Origin: Corallococcus coralloides DSM 2259
Lineage (GTDB): Bacteria; Myxococcota; Myxococcia; Myxococcales; Myxococcaceae
Length of the DNA stretch: 64,000 bases
Direction of reading: 5' to 3'
Assembly: GCF_000255295.1 (NCBI RefSeq)
Contig: NC_017030.1
Coordinates: 7,228,328 to 7,292,327 of the forward strand
Shown: piece by piece, positions 35,718 through 44,082 of the stretch
Position numbering within the stretch: position 1 is the stretch's first letter
Layout: every line of letters begins with the position of its first letter
The notes under the pieces: model-generated
Databases searched by the model: none
The model's input: only the letters and a program-made list of their open reading frames with translations
What the model was told of the DNA's origin: nothing
Position numbers and translations under genes: made by a program

Positions 35718-36251
35718 ATGAGAATCGCACGCATCCTGACCGTTGCCACCCTGCTCGCGGGCGGATCCGCCGTGGCGAAGAAGAACGACACCTTGGAGCT
35801 ACGGACGTCCCAGAAGACCGTGCGTGCGAGCGTCGACGCGCAGGGTCTCCAGGGCCCGGACCTGAAGCTCCAGTTGTCTGACAACGCGCTGACGGGCCAG
35901 GCCTTCCAGCGCCCCGTGGACCTGAAGCTGTCGGGACGGCACATCGAGGGCACGGTGGGCGAGAAGCCGGTGGAGCTCACCGTGACCGCGCGTCCGGACG
36001 TGGTGGAGACGATGGGCACCTTCGCGGGACAGCCCTCGTCGCTGACGCTCAGCCCGGACGCGCTGACGGGGTCGGTGGGGCCGTGCGGCTACAACCTCAT
36101 CATCGAGCGCGACCGCAGGCACTACCGGGGCACGCGTGCCTGCGGCGACCAGCGTGAGAACGACGTGCTCGTCTCCATCCCGAAGTCCCTGGAGAAGGCT
36201 CCCGCGACCGAACGCATGGCGGCGCTGAGCGTGCTGCTCTCCCAGCCGTGA
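35718..36251 (+). CDS. Exported protein of unknown function
   Basis: This 177-aa protein has a signal peptide MRIARILTVATLLAGGSAVA. The rest looks beta-rich, with repeated L-x-L-S and D-A-L-T-G steps (SDNALTGQAF, SPDALTGSVG) and two cysteines (CGYN, RACGD) that could form a disulfide. I recognise no family. ATG 35718 has GGAG just upstream and is divergent from the GT39 gene. Confidence 0.6.
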   Translation: MRIARILTVATLLAGGSAVAKKNDTLELRTSQKTVRASVDAQGLQGPDLKLQLSDNALTGQAFQRPVDLKLSGRHIEGTVGEKPVELTVTARPDVVETMGTFAGQPSSLTLSPDALTGSVGPCGYNLIIERDRRHYRGTRACGDQRENDVLVSIPKSLEKAPATERMAALSVLLSQP

Positions 36252-36296
36252 GCACGGCGATGGTGCGCGGGGCGCGGGTGTAGTGAAGTCCGTGCC

Positions 36297-37589
36297 GTGT
36301 CCACCCTTCCCTCCGGCGTCGCGCCCGAGCGCACCATCGGGCCGTTCCAACTGCTGGCCCTGGGCGTCAACGGCATCGTGGGCGTCGGCATCTTCTTCGC
36401 GCCCGCGGAGGTCGCGGCGCAGGCGCCCGGCCTGGGCGCGGTGTGGGCCTTCGCGCTGACGGGCCTGGCGCTGGTGCCGGTGGCGTTCGCGTTCGCGGTG
36501 CTCGGCCGGCGGTTCGACTCGGATGGCGGACCCGTGGTGTTCGCGCGGGCGGCGTTCGGCGAGCGTGTGTCGTTCCTCGTTGGCTGGGTGGCCTACGTCA
36601 GCGCCTTCCTGAGCACGTCCGCGGTGATGGCGGGCCTGGCGCGAGCGGTGGCGCCGTCGGTGGGATTGGGCGGGCCCGTGGGCGAGCGGCTGCTGGCCTC
36701 TGCGCTGGTGACGGGGCTGGCGGCGCTGGTGGCGTCGGGCATCCGCGTGTCGGCGCGAACGTGGACGGCGCTCACGGTGCTGAAGCTCGTGCCGCTGGCG
36801 GTGCTGCTGGGGGCGTTCTTCTTCCTGCCTGACAGGGATGTGCCGCCACCGCTGCCCGCCACGGGAGCGTCCTGGCTGAAGGCGGGCCTGACGGTGATGT
36901 TCGCCTACCAGGGCTTCGAAATCGTCCCGGTCATCGCCGGACAGGTGCGCGCATCCGAGCGCACGGTGCCCATGGCGACGGTGGGCTCACTGCTCCTGGC
37001 GATGCTGCTGTACGTGGGGCTCGTGTGGGCGTGCGTCGCGGCGCTGCCGGACCTGGCGAGCGCGTCCGCGCCCCTGGCGCAGGCAGCGGGGGTGTGGAGC
37101 GGCGCGGGGATGGAGCGGCTGGTGGGCGCTGGAACGAGCGTGTCCGCGCTGGGCATCTGCGTGGGGATGATGGTGACGACGCCGCGCTACCTGTCCGCGC
37201 TGGCCTCGGGGGAACGTTCGCTGTTCGGGCTGGAGCGCATGTCGGAGTCCGGCGTGCCCATGCGGGCGCTGGCGGTGACGTGGGCGCTGGTGCTGGGGTT
37301 CGTGAACCTGGGGGACCTGTCGGAGCTCTTCGCGCTCTCCGCCATCGCGGTGCTGATGCAGTTCGGAGTCACGGCGGCGGCGCTCGCGGTGCTGTCGCTG
37401 CGGCGGGAGCGGAACCTGCGGCCGGTGCACGCGCTGCTGGCGGTGCCTACGCTGGTGCTGGGGCTGACGCTGGTGGCCTTCGGCGCGAGCGCTCGGGAGG
37501 CAGCGGTGGCGTCGGTGGCGGTGCTCGCGGGGCTGGCGTTGATGCGCCTGTCGCGGCCGAGGGAGCCAGCGCCCGTCCGCCTGCCCTGA
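36297..37589 (+). CDS. APC-superfamily amino acid permease
   Basis: This 430-aa protein has about twelve spans. The conserved first helix reads GVNGIVGVGIFFAP, the unwound substrate-binding G-x-G region of APC transporters, and the sixth includes MFAYQGFEIVPVIAGQVR. It most likely takes up or exchanges amino acids in the inner membrane. It uses a GTG start with weak GAAG upstream. The stop codon lies inside a terminator hairpin. Confidence 0.87.
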   Translation: MSTLPSGVAPERTIGPFQLLALGVNGIVGVGIFFAPAEVAAQAPGLGAVWAFALTGLALVPVAFAFAVLGRRFDSDGGPVVFARAAFGERVSFLVGWVAYVSAFLSTSAVMAGLARAVAPSVGLGGPVGERLLASALVTGLAALVASGIRVSARTWTALTVLKLVPLAVLLGAFFFLPDRDVPPPLPATGASWLKAGLTVMFAYQGFEIVPVIAGQVRASERTVPMATVGSLLLAMLLYVGLVWACVAALPDLASASAPLAQAAGVWSGAGMERLVGAGTSVSALGICVGMMVTTPRYLSALASGERSLFGLERMSESGVPMRALAVTWALVLGFVNLGDLSELFALSAIAVLMQFGVTAAALAVLSLRRERNLRPVHALLAVPTLVLGLTLVAFGASAREAAVASVAVLAGLALMRLSRPREPAPVRLP

Positions 37590-37606
37590 CGTCTTCGCAC
37601 GTCAGG
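37585..37606 (+). terminator. Hairpin at the end of the permease gene
   Basis: CCTGACGT and ACGTCAGG form a perfect 8-bp stem with loop CTTCGC. The first arm contains the TGA. Confidence 0.55.
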
Positions 37607-37717
37607 AGAGCGGGCAGGCCTGGGGACAACCCGGCACGTCGTGTTGCGAAGGAGTGACCGGGCCGGGAGACTCGCGAGGCGATGCTCGGGTATCAGGCGA
37701 ATGCGCAGTGGCGGGAC

Positions 37718-38401
37718 ATGTCTGACTTCGTGGTGCACTTCACGAAGCCCGGGCCCCCGTACCACGACGCCTACCAGAACATGATGAGCATCCTGGGAGC
37801 GCGCACGCTCATCCCGGGTGCGGAGGGGTTTGGCATCGCGCGGCGGGAGGCGGCGGTGGCGAACCTGCACCGCTCGGTGTGCTTCAGCGAGATTCCGCTC
37901 GACCAACTCGCGAGGCTGGTGCAGCGCAGGAGCCTGTACGGCATCGCCTTCCGCAAGAGCTTCATCCTGTCGCAGGGCGGAGGCCCGGTCTGGTACGTGC
38001 AGTACGGCTCGCCCGCGCACCTGGCGATGAAGCACCAGTTGGACCAGGCCCTGGCGGCGAAGGAGCCCCAGAAGGAGCCCGTGTGGGCGGTGACGCCCTT
38101 CGTGGACATCCAGGGTGACGCGCACAACGCGCCCTACAGCTACCGCTTCGACTGGGAGCGGGAGTGGCGCGTCCCAGGCCTCCTGCGCTTCACGGAGTAC
38201 GACGTCGCGGCGCTCTTCCTGCCGGAAGAAGTGCACACCGTGGCGAGGGACTTCTTCGCCTGGGCCGTGCGAGAGCGCGCGGGCCCGGGCTACTTCTGCC
38301 CCGTGTTGGATCCGGGCTGGAAGGCGGAGCAGATCATGGAGGCGCTGGCGAAGCACACGCAGGCGCCGGTCGCGACGGAGCGCAAGAGCGCGCCGGGGTA
38401 A
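37718..38401 (+). CDS. AbiGi-like protein (putative abortive-infection component)
   Basis: This 227-aa protein begins MSDFVVHFTKPG and continues with NMMSILGARTLIPG, RSVCFSEIPLDQLARLVQRR, YGIAFRKSFIL, GGGPVWYVQYG and YRFDWEREWRVPG. This is the pattern I know from proteins labelled abortive phage resistance AbiGi, the antitoxin side of AbiG. The assignment rests on recall, not on a search. No AbiGii nucleotidyltransferase is next to it; the neighbour is a convergent Fic gene seven bases away. ATG 37718 is used because the conserved part begins there; ATG 37682 would add 12 residues. Confidence 0.6.
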   Translation: MSDFVVHFTKPGPPYHDAYQNMMSILGARTLIPGAEGFGIARREAAVANLHRSVCFSEIPLDQLARLVQRRSLYGIAFRKSFILSQGGGPVWYVQYGSPAHLAMKHQLDQALAAKEPQKEPVWAVTPFVDIQGDAHNAPYSYRFDWEREWRVPGLLRFTEYDVAALFLPEEVHTVARDFFAWAVRERAGPGYFCPVLDPGWKAEQIMEALAKHTQAPVATERKSAPG

Positions 38402-38407
38402 CCCACT

Positions 38408-39754
38408 TCAAGGTTTGTGCTTCTTGAGACGTCGCTCCAGGCTGGCAACAGGCGAGAAGAAGTAGGCTCGTCCGACCTGATCCCTCTCCAGGAACCCCGC
38501 GGCTTCGAGGTCGAGCAGGTCCTGTCGAGCGGTTTGATAGACCACTCCGTGCCGACGCCGGTGCGACTGGATGTCGTAGCGCGCGGCTGGATGGTGAAGG
38601 GCATGCGCCAGCAGCTCCCGCTGCCGGGGATTGAGGCCTGAATCCTTCTTGAGGAGAAGCTCCACCTGCCGGGCCTCTTGCCCCTTCCGCGCCAGATAGG
38701 CGTAGAGGTCATCGGTCGCGCGTTGGATGACATCCAGTTGGTGCAGGAGGAAGTAGGTGAGGTCCCCCCGGTCCGTCTCCGTGAACAGGAACGCCCGGCT
38801 GTATTGCATCTGGGCGCGCTGGATGATCCGGGAGATGGAGAGGAACTCCGCGATCCAATAACCCTCCCGGATCATGCACCAGTAGAACAGGGCCCGGGCG
38901 GTGCGGCCGTTGCCATCCACGAAGGGATGGTCATAGGCGAGCATGAAGTGAATCACGATGGCGCGCACGACGGGATGGATGAAGACACTCCCGTCGGAGC
39001 CATTCGCGAACGCACAGAGCTGCCGCAGTCGCCCGGGCAGTTTACTGGCGTCAGGGGGGACATGGAGGATCTCTCCACTCGCCCGGTCCTGGACCGTGAT
39101 GGGCCCATCACCGCGCCGCAAGCGGCCCTCTTCGCCAGGGTCGAGCGTGTCACGCGTGATGGTTTCGTGAAGCTCCAGGAGCAGTGAGGTCGTCAGGGGC
39201 ACATGCGCATTCCGGCGCATCAACTCCATGGCCTGGAAGTTGTTGAAGATCATCCGCTCGTCCTTGGTCCGAGGCGGACGTCCCTGCTCCAGCATCTCCC
39301 TGGCGACCTTTCGGGTCGTGGAGGCTCCCTCCAGCTGACTGGAAGTGATGGCCTCTTCCATCAACGATTCGACGATGTAGCGATCCCTTACACCTGAGTT
39401 GGCCAGTTGAGGGTCCGCCAGCTCCAGCCCTTTTCCGAGCTGCCGGTCTATCCGGTGCAGGCCCGAAAGAAGCCCGTCAGGACGGGTGAAGGAGAACAGC
39501 TGCCCCGTCTTGTCCAGGAGCGGCAAATCGGCGCTCACCGTGGTTCGTGCGGTCTTGACCCGGTACCACCATTCCTCATGCGTCATGCCCTCGGGCGCGG
39601 GATGACGGCGCAGCTCGTCCCAGTGGAGATAGCGCCCGTCGATTTCAGGCCCCACCGCCTTGTGCTCCAGCAGGGCAACGAGGCGCTCCGCCCCTGACCT
39701 GGCAACCGTCTGGACGAAGGCATGGAGGTCGGGAGGCGTCGCGGGGAGTCGCAT
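38408..39754 (-). CDS. Fic-domain adenylyltransferase, class II autoinhibited
   Basis: Fic proteins transfer AMP (or another nucleotide moiety) to a hydroxyl of a target protein. In 448 residues the Fic motif HPFVDGNGRTAR (His276, Asn282, Arg284) is intact. The inhibitory helix SSQLEG (138-143; S-x-x-x-E-G with Glu142) lies N-terminal to it, so activity is self-restrained. Residues about 375-448 look like a winged helix, suggesting DNA binding and autoregulation. The upstream region carries an AT-rich palindrome fitting this. No separate antitoxin is needed in this class. Confidence 0.88.
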   Translation of the reverse strand: MRLPATPPDLHAFVQTVARSGAERLVALLEHKAVGPEIDGRYLHWDELRRHPAPEGMTHEEWWYRVKTARTTVSADLPLLDKTGQLFSFTRPDGLLSGLHRIDRQLGKGLELADPQLANSGVRDRYIVESLMEEAITSSQLEGASTTRKVAREMLEQGRPPRTKDERMIFNNFQAMELMRRNAHVPLTTSLLLELHETITRDTLDPGEEGRLRRGDGPITVQDRASGEILHVPPDASKLPGRLRQLCAFANGSDGSVFIHPVVRAIVIHFMLAYDHPFVDGNGRTARALFYWCMIREGYWIAEFLSISRIIQRAQMQYSRAFLFTETDRGDLTYFLLHQLDVIQRATDDLYAYLARKGQEARQVELLLKKDSGLNPRQRELLAHALHHPAARYDIQSHRRRHGVVYQTARQDLLDLEAAGFLERDQVGRAYFFSPVASLERRLKKHKP

Positions 39755-39773
39755 GGGCGTGAACTACCAATCT

Positions 39774-39801
39774 ACTACTAATTTCGCGGGAAATTAGTAG
39801 T
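39774..39801. promoter_or_regulatory. AT-rich perfect palindrome upstream of fic
   Basis: ACTACTAATTTC and GAAATTAGTAGT form 12-bp perfect arms with a four-base GCGG spacer. A further half-site, ATTGGTAGTTC on the minus strand, lies about seven bases downstream towards the Fic ATG. The AT richness stands out in this GC-rich DNA. It is probably an operator for the Fic winged helix; termination of the upstream dbpA transcript is the alternative. Confidence 0.6.
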
Positions 39802-39804
39802 TCG

Positions 39805-41190
39805 CTACCGCACGCGTTCGATGCGGTGCCGGCGGCCCTTGATGCGGCCTTCGCTCAGCCGCTGGAACGCGACCTTCACCACGCGCTTGGAGACGGCGAC
39901 GAAGGCGTGATGGTCGTGGATTTCAATCTTGCCCACGTCCTCCGCCTTGAGGCCGCCCGCCTCGCCCGTCAGCGCGCCCAGGATGTCTCCGGGCCGCATC
40001 TTGTCCTTGCGCCCCGCGGAGATGGACAGCGTCTCCCAACCGGAGATGAGCGACACGCCCGGCACGTTCTCCGGCACCAGCGCGTCCACGTCTCCCTTCT
40101 CCAGCTTCACGCCCGTCGTCGCTTCGATGTCCTCCACCTTGCGGCTGTCCGAGCGCGTCACCAGCGACAGCGCCAGCCCGCGACGGCCCGCGCGCCCCGT
40201 GCGGCCAATGCGATGCACGTACGCTTCCGGCTGCTGCGGCAGTTCGTAGTTCACCACCGCGTCCAGCGCCTCCACGTCGATGCCCCGGCCCGCCACGTCC
40301 GTCGCCACCAGCACGCGCGTGCTGTGATTGCGGAACTTCGCCATCACCCGGTCCCGGTCGAACTGCTCCAGGTCGCCCTGCAACCCGTCCGCGCTCACGC
40401 CCGCCTGCACCAGCGCGCGCGTCAGCTCCACCACCACCGCCTTGAAGTTGCAGAACACGATGGCGGAGGCCGGCTGGTGCTGGCGCAACAGCCGCAGCAG
40501 CAGCGCCTGCTTCTCCTCCGGCGTGCACGCGTACCCCACCTGCTGGATGTCCGGCGCGGCCTCCTCCTGCGCCAGCGACACCCGCACCGGGTCCTTCTGG
40601 AACGCGCGGCTCAGCTTCTCGATGTCGTCCGGGAACGTCGCGGAGAAGAGCACCGTCTGCCGCTTCGCGGGCGTCGCCCCGAGCACCCGCTCCATGTCCT
40701 CCCGGAAGCCCATGTCCAGCATCCGGTCCGCCTCATCCAGCACGACCGTGGCCAGGTGCCGCGTGTCCAGCACCTCCCGGTCCAGCAGGTCCATGATGCG
40801 CCCGGGCGTCCCCACGCCGATGTGCACACCCTTCTCCAGCGCCTCCACCTGCGGCCGGATGGGCGACCCTCCCGCGAGCGCCAGCACCTGCACACCCGGC
40901 ATCCGCCGCGCCAGCCGGCGAATCTCTCCCGCCACCTGCGCGCACAATTCACGCGTGGGGCAGAGCACCAGCGCCTGGAGCCGCCGGTCCTGCGTGAGCT
41001 TCACCTTCTGCAGGATGGGCAGCGCGAACGCCGCCGTCTTCCCGCTGCCCGTGCGCGCCTGGCCCACCAGGTCCTTTCCCTGCAACAGCACCGGGATGCT
41101 CTGCGCCTGGATGGGGGTGGCGGTCTTGAACTCCAGCTCCTCCAGCACCTGGAGCAGCGGGGGCGACAGCGCGAGCGCGGAGAATTCCAT
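39805..41190 (-). CDS. dbpA: DEAD-box ATP-dependent RNA helicase DbpA
   Basis: This 461-aa helicase fits E. coli DbpA (457 aa), which helps assemble the large ribosomal subunit by acting at 23S rRNA hairpin 92. Motifs in order: ARTGSGKT (Walker A, 45-52), PTREL, TPGRI, DEAD in VLDEADRML, SAT, ATDVAGRGID and HRIGRTGRAGR. The last 75 residues match the DbpA RNA-binding domain (DKMRPGDILGALTGEAGGL, then HDHHAFVAV). ATG 41190 has GAGG upstream and is chosen over an upstream extension. Confidence 0.92.
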   Translation of the reverse strand: MEFSALALSPPLLQVLEELEFKTATPIQAQSIPVLLQGKDLVGQARTGSGKTAAFALPILQKVKLTQDRRLQALVLCPTRELCAQVAGEIRRLARRMPGVQVLALAGGSPIRPQVEALEKGVHIGVGTPGRIMDLLDREVLDTRHLATVVLDEADRMLDMGFREDMERVLGATPAKRQTVLFSATFPDDIEKLSRAFQKDPVRVSLAQEEAAPDIQQVGYACTPEEKQALLLRLLRQHQPASAIVFCNFKAVVVELTRALVQAGVSADGLQGDLEQFDRDRVMAKFRNHSTRVLVATDVAGRGIDVEALDAVVNYELPQQPEAYVHRIGRTGRAGRRGLALSLVTRSDSRKVEDIEATTGVKLEKGDVDALVPENVPGVSLISGWETLSISAGRKDKMRPGDILGALTGEAGGLKAEDVGKIEIHDHHAFVAVSKRVVKVAFQRLSEGRIKGRRHRIERVR

Positions 41191-41277
41191 CGGAGCCTCG
41201 GGGGACGGAGGCACGGGGCGCCTCGGGAGAACGCGCCCTTGTAGCAGCCTTCCCACGCCGGACAAGCCCGGCGCCCC

Positions 41278-41871
41278 CTACCCCGCCCAGCCCGCCACCT
41301 CGCTCGCCGTCGCCTGGGCCAGCTTCGCCGCGGCGGCAGGGTCCACGCGCGCCGTGACGAGCACCCCGATGACCGCTCCCAACAGCAGCTCCACCCGGCG
41401 CGCCACCGTCTTGCGAGGCAGCACGCCCGCCCGGGCCGCGCCCTCCAGCGCCCGCGTCAGGTGGCCTCGCAGGAGCGCCCGGTAGTCCTCCACCGCCTGC
41501 TTCGCCTCCGCGTCATGCGGGCCCAGCTCCGTGGCCGTGTTCACCAGCAGGCAGCCCCGCCGCGTCAGCGCTGGCGGCGCGGTGGCCATCGTCGCCGCGA
41601 GCGACTCGAAGTACTCCGTCACCTGCGTGAGGCCCGGCGCGTCCTTCGCGAAGACGCCCAGCCGGGGCCCGATGACCTCCTGGAGGTACAGCGCGATGGT
41701 CCGCGCGAACAGCCCGCGCTTGCTGTCGAACGTCTGGTACAGGCTGGAGCGGTTCAGCCCCGTCGCGGCCTCCAGGTCCGACAGCGACGTCGCCTCGTAG
41801 CCGCGCGACCAGAACACCCCCAACGCCGCCCGCACCGCCTCTGTCTCGTCGAACGCCCGCGTCCGCGCCAC
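41278..41871 (-). CDS. TetR/AcrR family regulator
   Basis: This 197-aa regulator has the helix-turn-helix segment GYEATSLSDLEAATGLNRSS followed by LYQTF (about 25-50), as in the AcrR/NemR-like group. The GTG start at 41871 is fixed by a strong Shine-Dalgarno AAGGAGGG. It is divergent from the DUF1304 gene with two related operator-like repeats between them, so it most likely represses both. Confidence 0.9.
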   Translation of the reverse strand: MARTRAFDETEAVRAALGVFWSRGYEATSLSDLEAATGLNRSSLYQTFDSKRGLFARTIALYLQEVIGPRLGVFAKDAPGLTQVTEYFESLAATMATAPPALTRRGCLLVNTATELGPHDAEAKQAVEDYRALLRGHLTRALEGAARAGVLPRKTVARRVELLLGAVIGVLVTARVDPAAAAKLAQATASEVAGWAG

Positions 41872-41891
41872 GTCACCCTCCTTGACAATTC

Positions 41892-41933
41892 TGAACTGAC
41901 CGTTTCAATATGAATTCGAAACTGACTGGTTCA
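41892..41933. promoter_or_regulatory. Two operator-like repeats between tetR and the DUF1304 gene
   Basis: TGAACTGACCGTTTCA (41892-41907) and GAAACTGACTGGTTC (41918-41932) are each imperfect dyads of GAAC/GTTTC type, and they are also related to each other as an inverted pair. They sit in AT-rich sequence in the divergent promoter region, as expected for TetR binding. Confidence 0.6.
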
Positions 41934-41963
41934 GAATATCCCAACCCCGGAGGGGGAGTCATC

Positions 41964-42341
41964 ATGTCGCCACTGGCGCAGGTCTTCGCGGTCATCGCCG
42001 CGCTCATCCACGTGTTGTTCTTCGTGATGGAGAGCATCGTCTTCTCGCGGCCGAAGGTGTGGAAGCGCTTCGGGCTGAAGTCGCAGGCGGACGCGGACGT
42101 GGTGAAGCCGATGGCGCTCAACCAGGGCTTCTACAACCTGTTCCTCGCCGTGGGCGTGCTGGTGGGCGTGGTGCTGGTGCACACGGGCGCGGTGGCATCG
42201 GGCGTGGCGGCGGTGGTGTTCGGCTGCGGGTGCATGCTGCTGGCGGCGCTGGTGCTGGTGAGCAGCAACCGGAAGTTCCTCAAGGCCAGCATCGTCCAGG
42301 GCGCGCTGCCGGCGCTGGCCATCTCGCTCGTCGTCTTCTGA
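41964..42341 (+). CDS. DUF1304 family small membrane protein
   Basis: This 125-aa protein has four membrane spans. The family signature is seen in AALIHVLFFVMESIVF and ALNQGFYNLFLAVG. Its function is unknown; DUF1304 genes commonly pair with a TetR regulator as here. ATG 41964 follows GGAGGGGGAG. The stop lies in a hairpin shared with the convergent gene. Confidence 0.88.
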   Translation: MSPLAQVFAVIAALIHVLFFVMESIVFSRPKVWKRFGLKSQADADVVKPMALNQGFYNLFLAVGVLVGVVLVHTGAVASGVAAVVFGCGCMLLAALVLVSSNRKFLKASIVQGALPALAISLVVF

Positions 42342-42357
42342 GCGGCGGTCCGCTCAG
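42338..42357. terminator. Bidirectional terminator hairpin
   Basis: CTGAGCGG and CCGCTCAG form a perfect 8-bp stem with a four-base loop. Each arm contains the stop codon of one convergent gene, so the hairpin serves both. Confidence 0.65.
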
Positions 42358-42863
42358 GGCGTGACGGTTTCGAAGACGTCGGCGTCCGGCAGGGTGAGGA
42401 CGGCCCGGCCCGCTTCGCCCAGCTTCTCACGAGGAACGTCGCGGAAGCGCTGCACGAAGCTGGCGGACGGGCGCAGCGTGAGGGACTGGCCGGTGTCGCG
42501 GTTGCGGAACGTGGTCGCGACGTCCGCTGGTGAGGGCGTGGCCACCAGCGACAGGTTGAGCTTGCCCAGGCTGGCCCCGGTGGCCGCCGCGGCGCCGTCC
42601 GCGACGCAGGTGTACTGGACCTTCGCCGGGCTGTGATGGATGACCTCCAGCTTGAAGCTGCCCCGGGGCAGCCCCAGCTGCTGGAGCGCGTAATCGCCCA
42701 TCCGGTAGCCCGCGACCGCCCACGGCCCCGCGCCCCCATGCACCAGCGCCACCCGCTCCAGCACGCCCGGTTCAGCGGACGGAGTCGCGGTGGGCTTCGC
42801 GCCCGCGCAGCCCAGGGTGAGGCCCAGCGTGACGGACAGCAGGAAGTGGTGGCGCATGGACAT
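42354..42863 (-). CDS. FmdE-like lipoprotein
   Basis: This 169-aa lipoprotein (lipobox TLGC) has a domain resembling FmdE of formylmethanofuran dehydrogenase operons: VHGGAGPWAVAGYRMGDYAL near the start, and CVADGAAAATGASLGKLNL later. The HGH-C-PG zinc pattern of true FmdE reads HGGAGPW here, so the metal site looks degraded. The gene stands alone with no methanofuran genes, so a non-enzymatic or different role is likely. ATG 42863 has GGAG upstream. Confidence 0.65.
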   Translation of the reverse strand: MSMRHHFLLSVTLGLTLGCAGAKPTATPSAEPGVLERVALVHGGAGPWAVAGYRMGDYALQQLGLPRGSFKLEVIHHSPAKVQYTCVADGAAAATGASLGKLNLSLVATPSPADVATTFRNRDTGQSLTLRPSASFVQRFRDVPREKLGEAGRAVLTLPDADVFETVTP

Positions 42864-43098
42864 GGATGGCTCCGGTGAAAAACTGTCGAAGCGTTCTACC
42901 CGGAAGCAGCGGCACTGATTGACCTCACACCTAACTGACGCAACACCACCTGCGTGCATACCCACTCTTCTGCAACCGGGCCGTCTCGCATCGAGCCCCT
43001 TTCACTCGCCCTGTTGATAGACATCTCAGCCGCCACGCAATAAGAAACGTTCTCCGCATGCTGCCCCCACCAGCATTCGGTAACATTCATGAAGGGGC

Positions 43099-44082
43099 TC
43101 AGATGACCGCCCATCCTATGCCTGACATCCATGAAAAGGTGGCAGCGAATATGAAGTCCTGCACCGGCTGTTCGTAGGCTTCTGGTACGGGCACGGGCCC
43201 CGCGCGAAGAGACTCGATCGCGCGCTGAACAGTAGTGCGCAAGAGCGCCCCGCTCCCAACAATCTGCGGACTCGATGTGATAGCCGCATCGGCTGCGCGT
43301 CGCGCAGCTGCGAGCAACTTAATCGGCTGCCCATCGTCACCGCCCCCCGGCGGCGCTCGTGGTGGAGCATCCCCATCACCGCCTCCCGGCGGCGCTCGTG
43401 GTGGAACATCCCCATCACCGCCTCCCGGCGGCGCTCGTGGTGGAGCATCCCTGTCACCGCCACTCAAGAAACGCAAGGGCTCCACTTCCACTACCTTGCT
43501 GTGCGCCTTGCCCGGCGTTACTGCATCTACGTACGTGTAGCGACCATGCCCAGTCAGACGCGAGGCTGGCGCGAAGTGCGTATTGGCCTGGAGCGTTCGA
43601 GCCTCAACGTGCCGAAAGAGATCGACGCGAGAGTGAAAAGCCGGACTCGCATAAGCGACGAGCCCATCCGCCCCAAGCGCCTTAGTACAAGCATCTAGCG
43701 CGCGCTGCTGGTGGTTTTCAATCCAGAACCGGTAGTAGGACCGCTTCCATTTAGACCACTCACCTGCCTGTGCTCCGCGGAGGTATTCCGGTCTCTTGTA
43801 CTGTAGGAATAGATTGAGGCGAAAAGGCGGCGGGCGACGAACCTTCACAGCCAGACGTGCGATGCCCCATGGCCACCAAGCAGGAAGGATGACAGCACCC
43901 TGCGGGGGAACTGCGAATCCTTGCTGCGCCCAGAGAGCTGTCCCTTGAACCATCAAGGCAACGTCGAACCCCACAACCTTTTCGAGCACCTGCCCCGGCG
44001 ACCACATGGGTGCACCAAGGCCCATCTGAGCATTCAGCGGCCCTTCAAACTCCTTCTCTTCAAATTCGGCAAATTTTGGCAC
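43099..44082 (-). CDS. Unknown protein of a low-GC accessory patch, possible restriction-nuclease fold
   Basis: This 327-aa protein has no function I can name. Residues 30-100 show E34, GFD (38-40) and FLQYK (92-96), an order of acidic residue, Asp and Q-x-K that resembles the PD-(D/E)XK nuclease core with Gln replacing Glu. Further conserved-looking text is YASPAFHSRVDLF. Three 13-residue repeats (DAPPRAPPGGGDG) form a linker before an alpha-helical C-terminus. It starts with GTG and has no clear Shine-Dalgarno. Base composition is lower in GC than its neighbours, which suggests acquisition by transfer. Confidence 0.6.
   Translation of the reverse strand: MPKFAEFEEKEFEGPLNAQMGLGAPMWSPGQVLEKVVGFDVALMVQGTALWAQQGFAVPPQGAVILPAWWPWGIARLAVKVRRPPPFRLNLFLQYKRPEYLRGAQAGEWSKWKRSYYRFWIENHQQRALDACTKALGADGLVAYASPAFHSRVDLFRHVEARTLQANTHFAPASRLTGHGRYTYVDAVTPGKAHSKVVEVEPLRFLSGGDRDAPPRAPPGGGDGDVPPRAPPGGGDGDAPPRAPPGGGDDGQPIKLLAAARRAADAAITSSPQIVGSGALLRTTVQRAIESLRAGPVPVPEAYEQPVQDFIFAATFSWMSGIGWAVI
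43332..43448. repeat. Three 39-bp in-frame tandem repeats
   Basis: Units at 43332-43370, 43371-43409 and 43410-43448 differ by only a few bases and encode DAPPRAPPGGGDG or close variants. They lie inside the unknown gene 43099-44082. Confidence 0.9.

Noticed and set aside
37682-38401. A full AbiG (AbiGi/AbiGii) system
   Set aside because: No AbiGii-like nucleotidyltransferase gene is adjacent; the neighbour is a convergent Fic gene.
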